From: Pseudomonas maumuensis
Lineage (GTDB): Bacteria; Pseudomonadota; Gammaproteobacteria; Pseudomonadales; Pseudomonadaceae
Length of the DNA: 64,000 nucleotides
Direction: 5' to 3'
Assembly: GCF_019139675.1 (NCBI RefSeq)
Contig: NZ_CP077077.1
Coordinates: 2,356,001 to 2,420,000 of the forward strand
Part shown: positions 30,293 through 38,600 of the stretch, one piece after another
How the letters are laid out: each line of letters opens with the position of its first letter
Numbering within the stretch: the stretch's first letter is position 1
Translations under genes and position numbers: made by a program
The notes under the pieces: generated by a model
Told to the model about the DNA's origin: nothing
Database searches by the model: none
The model's input: the letters and a program-made list of their open reading frames with translations, nothing else

Positions 30293-30296
30293 AGGC

Positions 30297-31202
30297 TCAG
30301 GCGCGGTTCTGCTCGGTCAGCCGCTGGGTCACCAGGCTGCGGTAGTCGGAAGGGGTCATGCCCTTGAGTTGCAGGAAGCGTCGGTTGAAGTTCGACAGGT
30401 TGCTGAAGCCCGATTCGAAGCACACTTCGGTCACCGGGAGCTCGCCCTTGGCCAGCAGCTCGCACGACTTGCTCACCCGCAGCCGGTTGACGAACTCGAC
30501 GAAGCCACGCCCAGCCGCCTGCTTGAAGAAGCGCGAAAAGTAGGTGGGGGTCATCCCAAGATGCTCGGCGACATCGTTCTGGCTCAAGTCCTGGGCGTAG
30601 TGCTGGAAGATGTAGTCCACCGCCCGGTTGATGCGTTCGACGTTGTGCTCGTCGGCCAGCTGCGAGGAGGTGACGGTTGACAGTAACTGGTAGTCGTCAC
30701 AGCTGGCCAGCTGCTCCATAAGGATAAAAAAGTATCCCAGGCGGCTCATGCCGCGGCTATCGGCGATGCGTTGCAGCAGTTGGCGGCTCTCCTTGATCAG
30801 CGCTGGGTCGCGGAACTCGACACCATAGCGTGCCCGGGCCAGCAGCGGGGCGAGCTGGGTGAGCTCGGCGAACACCTGGCAGCCCTCTTCAAGCACCTCG
30901 TCGGTGAAGTTGACCAGCATGTCGCGCTTGCCGACTACTTCGTCGGGGCCGACCTGGCTGATCCAGTTGTGCGGCAGGTTGGGGCCGGTGAGGAACAGCG
31001 TGTCGGGGGCGAAGTTGCCGATGTAGTCGCCGATGAACACCTTGCCGGCGCTGGCGACGATCAGGTGCAGTTCGTACTCCTTGTGGAAGTGCCAGCGCAC
31101 CAGCGGGCTGGGAAAGCCGTGCTGGCGGTAGATCAGCGAGGCACCTTCGTGGTCGTCCATCAACTCGTAGGATGGATCGGTGACTTTGCTCGTTCTGGGC
31201 AT
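30297..31202 (-). CDS. mtlR: AraC-family activator of the mannitol operon
   Basis: 301 aa. An N-terminal cupin-like sensor domain (WHFHKEYELHLI) is followed by a C-terminal AraC domain with two helix-turn-helices (NDVAEHLGMTPTYFSRFFKQ; VTEVCFESGFSNLSNFNRRF). In P. fluorescens, MtlR activates mtlEFGKDYZ in the presence of mannitol, sorbitol or arabitol. It lies upstream of mtlE in the same direction, the known arrangement. Confidence 0.93.
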   Translation of the reverse strand: MPRTSKVTDPSYELMDDHEGASLIYRQHGFPSPLVRWHFHKEYELHLIVASAGKVFIGDYIGNFAPDTLFLTGPNLPHNWISQVGPDEVVGKRDMLVNFTDEVLEEGCQVFAELTQLAPLLARARYGVEFRDPALIKESRQLLQRIADSRGMSRLGYFFILMEQLASCDDYQLLSTVTSSQLADEHNVERINRAVDYIFQHYAQDLSQNDVAEHLGMTPTYFSRFFKQAAGRGFVEFVNRLRVSKSCELLAKGELPVTEVCFESGFSNLSNFNRRFLQLKGMTPSDYRSLVTQRLTEQNRA

Positions 31203-31307
31203 GGCGGTGGCTGGGCCTGGGGGCGAGATGTCATCCTAGCCTGAAGCGGCGGCGTAGGGCAGAGGCGCTATGCAGGTACGGCAACCTCTTCAGGATATGA
31301 AAAATGC

Positions 31308-31373
31308 TGTAGGAGGGCCCCTTGCGGTGGGCCTATGCAGGCATTCGCTAAGGCAAATTCCGTGGCTCCTACA
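31308..31373. repeat. REP-like hairpin downstream of the mtlR promoter region
   Basis: TGTAGGAG and CTCCTACA close a roughly 66-base imperfect palindrome whose inner part pairs GGCCC with GGGCC. Nothing else is evident between mtlR and the small gene at 31601, apart from a T-rich stretch and the putative promoter just before it. Confidence 0.6.
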
Positions 31374-31600
31374 ACTTTTATTCCTTTGTTTGCGTAGTCC
31401 TTTTCCCAAAGGTGGCTTTTCCAACCGCCCAGCCGTTGTAGCGCGTAGATCGGCCCTTTAGTCTCGCCCTGCTCGTCGTGTTTCACCGTTTGGGGTTGGC
31501 TGGGCTTTTGGGCAGAGCGCCGCACAAGGATCGTGCGGTTTGGCCCGCTGGCCTTGGACGGTAAGACGCGGCGGGCTCTTTCTTTTTTTGGGGAGGGACA

Positions 31601-31897
31601 ATGGACAAGGATGAGCAAGCAAAGGACAACGGCGAAGCCAAAATCGTCAGCCTGGCCGGGCGCGCTCGGCAGCGTTCGATACGTGACTGGGTGCAGGCGG
31701 TACCGGGGTTGTCGACGGCGCAAGTGCTGCAAGAAACGTCGATCATCCTGGGTTGTATCACCGGGCTGACGCACCAGGCGTTGAGCCAGCCGAAAGAGGC
31801 GCAGACGCTGATGCGCGCGACGTATTACCTCAGCGGGTTGGCCAAGGCGATGATCGATGGGCAGTTGCCGGTACACAAAGGGCAAGGCGACGGTTGA
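31601..31897 (+). CDS. DUF3077-like small protein
   Basis: 98 aa. The second half has the pattern of a Pseudomonas family annotated DUF3077: VPGLSTAQVLQETSIIL, then a helical stretch and YYLSGLAKAMID. These are small soluble helical proteins without a known function. GGGAGG lies five bases before the ATG, and a strong terminator follows 19 bp after the stop, so it is a monocistronic, probably expressed gene. The family match is by eye. Confidence 0.7.
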   Translation: MDKDEQAKDNGEAKIVSLAGRARQRSIRDWVQAVPGLSTAQVLQETSIILGCITGLTHQALSQPKEAQTLMRATYYLSGLAKAMIDGQLPVHKGQGDG

Positions 31898-31916
31898 GCA
31901 TCGCAGCCAGTACAAG

Positions 31917-31949
31917 AGCCGCTTTCGAGTAGTCGAAAGCGGCTTTTTG
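31917..31949 (+). terminator. Intrinsic terminator of the DUF3077-like gene
   Basis: A 12-bp perfect stem (AGCCGCTTTCGA/TCGAAAGCGGCT) with a 4-base loop and five Ts. It ends about 30 bp before the converging decarboxylase gene. Confidence 0.9.
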
Positions 31950-31979
31950 TTTGGCGGCAGGTGCCGATCACTCGAGCAA

Positions 31980-33659
31980 TCAACTCACCCCAGCCAACCG
32001 CTTGATCTGCTCGGCAAAATCCTTCTCGGCAATCTTCACCTCCACCAGTACCGGCCGCTGCACCACCATCAGCAACTGTGGCAGCAGCCGCTCCAACTCC
32101 TCCACCGTCTCCACTCGATACCCCAGCGCGCCGTAACCTGTTGCCAGCGCCGTATAGTCCAGCGCGGGCAGGGTATCGAACGGCGCGAATTCACCGTCGG
32201 GCGTAAACGCGTCAGGGTCGACGAAGGCTTGCTCGATCGCATACACCTGGTTGCTCATCACGAACACCACGGCATTGATCTTGTTGCGCGCCAGCGCCGC
32301 CAGGGACTGGCTGACCATCATGAACCCGCCATCGCCGGCCACCACTACCGGGCGTCGGCCGCTACCCAGCGCCACGCCCAGGGCGCAGCCGGTCTCATGG
32401 CCGAGCGAGCCCCAGATGGCATCGGAGATGAAACTGCCGCGGGGCATGCCATTGATGTTGCTGGCCACGTACAGCGACGAGCTTTCGCCGAGGATCAGCG
32501 TGCTGGTCTGCCACAGACGATGCTCCTGGGCAAAACTCACCAGGCTGTCGAAGAAGCTTGCATAGCTCAGTGCGCTGGGCACCGCGCCACTGCCCAGCAG
32601 CGGGCGCGAGGCGGCCAGGGCGGTACTCGGTCGGGGGAACTGGGTGTCCACCTTCAGGGCCTTGAGCAGGGCCTCGACATAGTCGGGCAGGCGCACGTTG
32701 GGGTAGTAGTCGGCGCCGGCGCGTGCCAGCTCGCAGTTCACCTGGACGATTTCGCCATAGCGGGCCTTGAGCAGGTCGAGGTAGTCGTCGGTGAAGATCA
32801 CGCCGATGGCCAGGATGCAGTCGCAGGCATCCACCCGCGCCGAGGTTTCCGGGCGCGAGGCGGGGCCGGCGTAGGTGCCGATGAACGGCGCCTGGCTTTC
32901 GTCGAGCACGGTCTTGGCGTCGAGGGTGGTGGAGAAGGGCAGGCCACAGCTGTCGATCAGGCGTTGCACGGCGTCCTGCAAACCGTAGCGGATGATCTCC
33001 ACGCCCAGCAGTACCAAAGGCTGGCGCGCCGTGGCCAGGCGTTGCACGGTGGCCTCGACCAGGCTTTGCAAGGCTTGGGGGTTGGACGGGCGCGGCGCCG
33101 GGGTCAGTTGGCCGTGGGGGCGGCTGACTTCGGCGCCCCAGATGTCCTGGTAGGCCTCCAGATAAATGGGCTGGCGGTGGGTGAGGGCGGCGATCAGCGC
33201 ATTGTCGATCTGCCAGGGCGCGCGGTGCGGGTCGGACAGAATCTCGCAGGCCACGGTCACCTGCTCCAGCACGTTGCGGTCGGCCTCGAAATTGCCGGTG
33301 GAATGGTGGAACAGCACGTTCTGGGCATTGGCCTTGAGGCGGTCGCTGGTCGAGGGGCTGGCGGAGATCACCACCACCGGGTTGCGCTCCACGTACGCAC
33401 CGGCGATGGCGTTCACCGCGCTGAAGGTGCCCACGCCGTACTGCAGCGACACCGCGCCCAGGCCATGTACCCGGGCATAGCCATCAGCGCTGTAGGCGGC
33501 GCCCATCTCGTAGACTTCGCCCACGGCGTCGATACCGTCGAAGGCGTCCAGGGCACTCATGAATTTGGAGCAGTAATCCCCCGGCACCTGGAACACCTTG
33601 TCCAGGCCCAGTTCCTTGAGCCGGGTCAGCAGGTAGTCGGCCACGGTAAAAGTGCTCAT
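31980..33659 (-). CDS. TPP-dependent 2-oxo-acid decarboxylase (pyruvate/indolepyruvate decarboxylase type)
   Basis: 559 aa. Three domains of the PDC family are visible. The N-terminal pyrimidine-binding domain has the activating glutamate (E51 in VYEMGAA) and the His pair typical of true decarboxylases (H118-H119 in LFHHSTG). The C-terminal domain has the GDGG-start TPP/Mg motif. Such enzymes turn a 2-oxo acid into the aldehyde one carbon shorter. The ATG overlaps the oxidase stop by ATGA, so its substrate is most likely the 2-oxo acid made by that oxidase. The length equals that of the 2-ketoarginine decarboxylase AruI as I recall it, but indolepyruvate or phenylpyruvate are also possible. 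Confidence 0.88.
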   Translation of the reverse strand: MSTFTVADYLLTRLKELGLDKVFQVPGDYCSKFMSALDAFDGIDAVGEVYEMGAAYSADGYARVHGLGAVSLQYGVGTFSAVNAIAGAYVERNPVVVISASPSTSDRLKANAQNVLFHHSTGNFEADRNVLEQVTVACEILSDPHRAPWQIDNALIAALTHRQPIYLEAYQDIWGAEVSRPHGQLTPAPRPSNPQALQSLVEATVQRLATARQPLVLLGVEIIRYGLQDAVQRLIDSCGLPFSTTLDAKTVLDESQAPFIGTYAGPASRPETSARVDACDCILAIGVIFTDDYLDLLKARYGEIVQVNCELARAGADYYPNVRLPDYVEALLKALKVDTQFPRPSTALAASRPLLGSGAVPSALSYASFFDSLVSFAQEHRLWQTSTLILGESSSLYVASNINGMPRGSFISDAIWGSLGHETGCALGVALGSGRRPVVVAGDGGFMMVSQSLAALARNKINAVVFVMSNQVYAIEQAFVDPDAFTPDGEFAPFDTLPALDYTALATGYGALGYRVETVEELERLLPQLLMVVQRPVLVEVKIAEKDFAEQIKRLAGVS

Positions 33660-35410
33660 GGCTTGATCCCCGCGCAGATGGCCTGGGTGATGTCGTCGAG
33701 CACCTGCGGCGCATGGCTGGGCATGGGCGGGGTGGCGTAGTCGATCTCTTCCGGTGCCGGGGTCGGCAGCAGCTGGTAGCTGGCCGGCAGCCAGTTGGGG
33801 CGCGGCAGTTCGAAGAACTCCTGCAAGGCGGACTCGGCGGTGGTCAGCGCGCCTTCGACCCAACCCTGGCCATAGGAATACGCTTCGCCGACGATGAACA
33901 CCTGCTGGTCTTTCACCGGATGGCGCATCTTCTGGATGATCAGGTCCAGGCGGTAGTTGGCCTTCCACTCGTGCCAGCCGCCACCATACGGGTCGGCGTC
34001 CCAGGCGTGGTACACGGCGCTGTAGGGCGCCGGCAGTTCGACCTGGGCGTGCAGTTGGGTGACCTGGCGCTGGGCAATGCGCACCATTTCGTCGCTTATC
34101 TGGAATTGCGTGCGCGGCACCACCGCATCGTTGGCGATGCGCCCTTCGAGGCTGCGCGGGGTGTAGCCGATGAATTCGGGGCCGTCTTCCAGGCCTTTCC
34201 AGAACGGCACGGTGCCGATGTCGTTGTAGGAGGCCATCAGCAGCGAGTTGAAGGTGTTCTCGCCACCGGCTTGATCGCACTCCGTGCCCATGTAGTAGCA
34301 CTGGCGGATGGGCAGGTCGGTGACCGAGCGCCCGGCCACCAGGCCCAGGTTGCGCCACCAGGGTTGCTCATAGGCCAGGAACAGCTTGAACGCCGACTGC
34401 ACCAGCACCGAGCCGAGGTTGTCCTTGAGCCACGGGTCGTCGAACAGCGGCGAGTCGATCAGCTCCAGCGCGCGGCGCGGCAGGGCGAGGATGACCTGGC
34501 GGGCGTGGATGATGTCCTCGCCTTCGAGGTCGTGGGTCTTGCCGTTGACGGTTTCGGTGTGGCGCAGGTGCAGGCGGTAGGGGTACTCGGTGTCGTCGCT
34601 GTAGCTCAGGGCGGCCAGGCGACGGTTCATCTGGATACGCTGATCGGCGGGCACCAGGCCGCCGGCCTGTTCGCTGAAACGCTGAGCCAGGGTCAGCGGC
34701 AGGCTCTGGAAACCATCCTTGAGCGTGCGGAACACGGTGGCGTCGCTGTACTCGGTGGCGGGCAGCTGGGTCACGGCGCTGGCGTTGGCGACGTTGGCCT
34801 CGTAGCCGCCGGCGTCCTTCATGAACTGGTAGCCCTCGTTGCTCAGCACGCGGTAGAGCAAGTCCCAGAAGCCGTAGCGCCAGATCGGTTTGCCGAACAC
34901 TTGCACCTGCATCTGCTCGGCCAGGCTCAGCTTGTCGAAACCGGGGTAGATGCTGTTCATCACGTTGACCTGGAGGTCTTCGGGGTTGTAGCCGCGCTCG
35001 GTCCAGCCCAGGTCGTAGGGAACCTTGTGCGGCGCCTCGACGAAGTCGCGGAAACGGAAGCGCTGGCCACGCAGGTAGAACAGGTTGTCCTGGGCGCCGA
35101 TGGGCGCGTCCTTGGGCAGTTCGTTGCCCATGGGGAAGTCCTTGCTCGGCAGGCCCAGGTGCTGCACCAGGGTGTCGACCATCACATGGCCGTCGGCGCC
35201 GGGCATGTAGCGCATGCCGCCCACCTCGGCGACCACGTTGGGCAGGCCGGGCAACTTGACGCTGAACAGCCGCCCGCCGATGCGGTCGCCGTATTCGAAC
35301 AACTGGATACGCATGCTGTCGCCGTGGGCCTGTTGCAGGCGCCAGGCGCTGTAGGTACCGGAGACACCGCCGCCGATGATGGCGACGTCCAAGGGTTGGG
35401 GCTGGCTCAT
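33656..35410 (-). CDS. FAD-dependent amine oxidase family, probable L-amino-acid oxidase
   Basis: 584 aa from ATG 35410. The dinucleotide-binding motif IIGGGVSGTYSAW sits at residues 11-23, GGRLFS follows in the usual place, and the C-terminal FAD-contacting segment with WVEGAL is present. No signal peptide is seen. The family (monoamine oxidase, L-amino-acid oxidases, tryptophan 2-monooxygenase) oxidises an alpha-amino group to an imine or 2-oxo acid. It is coupled to the decarboxylase by an ATGA overlap, giving a two-step amino acid to aldehyde route. Arginine is an attractive substrate because an arginine oxidase/2-ketoarginine pathway has been described in P. putida, but this is inference. 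The 272-bp gap to 35682 holds the divergent promoters. Confidence 0.85.
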   Translation of the reverse strand: MSQPQPLDVAIIGGGVSGTYSAWRLQQAHGDSMRIQLFEYGDRIGGRLFSVKLPGLPNVVAEVGGMRYMPGADGHVMVDTLVQHLGLPSKDFPMGNELPKDAPIGAQDNLFYLRGQRFRFRDFVEAPHKVPYDLGWTERGYNPEDLQVNVMNSIYPGFDKLSLAEQMQVQVFGKPIWRYGFWDLLYRVLSNEGYQFMKDAGGYEANVANASAVTQLPATEYSDATVFRTLKDGFQSLPLTLAQRFSEQAGGLVPADQRIQMNRRLAALSYSDDTEYPYRLHLRHTETVNGKTHDLEGEDIIHARQVILALPRRALELIDSPLFDDPWLKDNLGSVLVQSAFKLFLAYEQPWWRNLGLVAGRSVTDLPIRQCYYMGTECDQAGGENTFNSLLMASYNDIGTVPFWKGLEDGPEFIGYTPRSLEGRIANDAVVPRTQFQISDEMVRIAQRQVTQLHAQVELPAPYSAVYHAWDADPYGGGWHEWKANYRLDLIIQKMRHPVKDQQVFIVGEAYSYGQGWVEGALTTAESALQEFFELPRPNWLPASYQLLPTPAPEEIDYATPPMPSHAPQVLDDITQAICAGIKP

Positions 35411-35682
35411 CGCAAATTCCCTTTTGTTGTGTGTGGGCAAGGAATCCATGTGACGAGCCAGTATTGTCGAGGTTTGGCGGAATGCCAGTTTGCCACTATC
35501 AAATAGTGGGGATTGCTCCAGCCCCTTTGGATACCCTGCGCGAGCGGTCCAATCAGGGGGCTCTGGCGGGCCTCGGCTAATGCGTGCCAGCTGATCCCGA
35601 CGCGCCAACCCAGGGTACTGCTGGTGGCAATTTGCCTGTAATCTGTCGTTTTTCGTAACACTCAGGCAAGGATTGCGTAGGC

Positions 35683-38600
35683 ATGTTCTCGTTCACCCAG
35701 GAAAAAAGTCTGGTCGTCGACTTGGAAGTCAACCCCGCCAAACCGGGCAAACCGGAACAGATCTTCAAAGTGGGGGCGCTGCGCAAGGATCTCGAGGTCG
35801 AGCTCGAGTGCAATGTGGACAAGGACCTGCCCCAGGTGCTGGCCAAGGTGGATGACATGGTCGAGGGTGCCGACTGCCTGCTGGGCCACAACCTTATCCA
35901 GCATGACCTGCGAATCCTGCGCCAGCAGGCGTCCACCCTGGCGCTGCATGAGCTGCCAGCCATCGATACCTTGCATCTGTCCCCTCTGGCATTCCCACGC
36001 AATCCTTATCACCGCCTGGTGAAAGACTACAAACTGGTACGCGACACCCTCAACTCGCCGTTGGCCGATTGCCACCTGACACTCACCCTGTTCCAAGACC
36101 AGCGTGAGGCGTTCGCGCAGTTGTATCAGACAGAGCCTGCAGAGTTGTTGTGCTACCAGGCCTTGCTGGCGCCGACTTCGGCGCAGGATGCCGGTTTGTT
36201 CGCATCGCTCACGGGGCGTGCATCGGTTGGCGTGGATGAGATCAGGCCGCTGATCCTGCAGCAGCTGGCGGACACCGACAGCCAGGCCAAGCGCGACCTC
36301 AAGGTATGCCGCGAGCGGTTGGAAAAGTTGCTCGACGAGGACTTGCTTGACAGCAGTCAGCACCTGTCGCTGGCGTATGCGCTGGCGTGGTTGCGCGTAT
36401 CGGGAGGCAACTCGGTACTGGCGCCCTGGGTCAGGCACCAGTTCCCCAGGGTAGGCGAGTTGATTGCCCAGTTGCGCGACGTTCCTTGTGCCCGCGAGGA
36501 TTGCCAGTACTGCCTCACCACCCATGATCCTCATCACGAGCTCAAGCGCTATTTCGGCCACCCGGACTTTCGGCGTGACGCGAACGGCCAAAGCCTGCAG
36601 CGCGACATCACCCTGGCCGGCATGCGTGGCAAGCATGTGCTGGCGGTTATGGCTACCGGCGGGGGCAAGTCGATTGCCTACCAGGTGCCGGCGCTCAACC
36701 GATTCCATCGCAATGGCAGCCTGACCATCATCGTCTCGCCACTGCAATCGCTGATGAAGGACCAGGTTGATGGCATGAGGGACAAGGGTATCCAGTGTGC
36801 CGAAATGTTCAATGGCCAGCTCAGCATGCTGGAGCGGGCGGAGGTACTGGAGAAGGTTCGGCTGGGCGATATCGGCATTCTGCTGGTGTCACCCGAGCAG
36901 TTTCGCAACAAGGCGTTCCGCAGTGCCATCGAGCAGCGCCAGGTGGGTGGCTGGATCTTCGATGAGGCCCATTGTCTTTCGAAGTGGGGCAATGACTTGC
37001 GCCCAGACTACCTCTACGCCGCCCGCTACATCGCACAGTACAGCGGTGGCAGGAAGCCAGCGCCCATCGGTTGTTTCACCGCCACGGCAAAACCGGAGGT
37101 GCTGGCGGACATCCGCAGTCATTTCAAGGAGACTCTGCGGGTCAAGTTCGAGGAATTCCTCGGCAGCCATGAGCGTACCAACCTTAACCTCGAGGTGATG
37201 GCCTGCAACCGTGCCGAGAAGTGGCCACGGGTGCTGCGCTTGCTGGAGGACTACCTGGGCGACCAGCCGGGCGGCGCGGTGGTTTTCGTCGCCAGTCGCA
37301 AGGCGGCTGAGGACCTGGCTCGTTTCCTGAGCGACCAGGGGCTGGCCTGTCGGCACTTCCACGCAGGGCTGTCGTCGTCGAGCAAGCAGACGATCCAGAA
37401 CGATTTCATGGATGGCAAGGTCAAGACGATCATTGCCACCAACGCCTTTGGCATGGGGATCGACAAGCAGGATGTCCGTCTGGTGGTGCATGTAGACATT
37501 CCCGGGTCGCTGGAGAACTACCTGCAGGAGGCAGGTCGGGCCGGGCGCGACAATGTCACAGCACACTGTGTGCTGCTGTATGACCCGCAGGACATCGAGA
37601 CACAGTTCGGGCTCTGTGAGCGGGGTTGTGTAAGTCAGCGCGATATCCAGCAAATCCTCGATAAGCTGCGTAAGGACTATGAGAACCGTCAAGGCCGGGA
37701 CCTGGTCATCACTGCCGGTGAGATCCTGATGGATGGCAACGTTCACACGTCCTTCGATGCCGATGCCGCCGATGCCGAGACGAAGGTGGTGACCGCCATC
37801 GCCTGGCTGGATCGCGGTGACTATCTCAAGCGGGAGGAAAATCACACGCAGATCTTTCCTGCCAAACCCGCGGTATCTCTCGAAAAGGCGCAGGAGCGCT
37901 TGCGGGACGCGAAATTGTCCGAGCGCCGCCGTGCCGAATACATGGCGATTCTGCGCTACCTCCATGAGGCCACGCCCGACGAACGTGTCGACACCACCAA
38001 CCTGGGCAAATTGACCGGCCTTGAGCCGGAAGAGGTGGCCCAGACGCTCAAGGCCCTGGAAAAGCAGGGGCTGCTGGCCAACGATGCACGTTTCACCGTG
38101 ATGCTCGCCTATGGTGTGGCCAATCCCTCGCTGCAGCGTCTGCAGCAGTTGCGCAGCCTGGAGCAAGCGCTGCTCGCGACGCTGGCCGAGCAGGCGCCGG
38201 ACGCCGTCAACGCTGGCTGGAAGGACATCAACGTCACGGCGCTGACCGCCGCCCTGAAGGATCGCCTGCAACGCAAGGAATTGCTGCCTCTGCATGTCCT
38301 GCGCCTGTTGCGTGGGTTGGCGCCCGATCGCGATGGTCCTGCCAATCGAACCAGCAGTTTCGAGCTCAGGCAACTGAGCCATGACTACATCAGCGTGCAA
38401 ATCATTCACAAGCACGGTTGGCAGGGGCTTGTGCAGGACAGTGAAACACGTGGGCTGATCGCCGGCACGTTGCTGACCCACCTGCTCAAGCGTGTGAGCA
38501 CGCGTGGTAAGCGAATCATGATCGAGGCCACGTTCGGCGAGTTGGTCAAGCTGATCGAGGATGACCTGGAGCTTGGCCTGCGCGTGAGCAAGCACCGTGA

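Noticed and set aside
31268..31915. 215-codon minus-strand frame antisense to the DUF3077-like gene.
   Set aside because: No ribosome-binding site; overlaps a REP-like hairpin and a gene with a good start and terminator.
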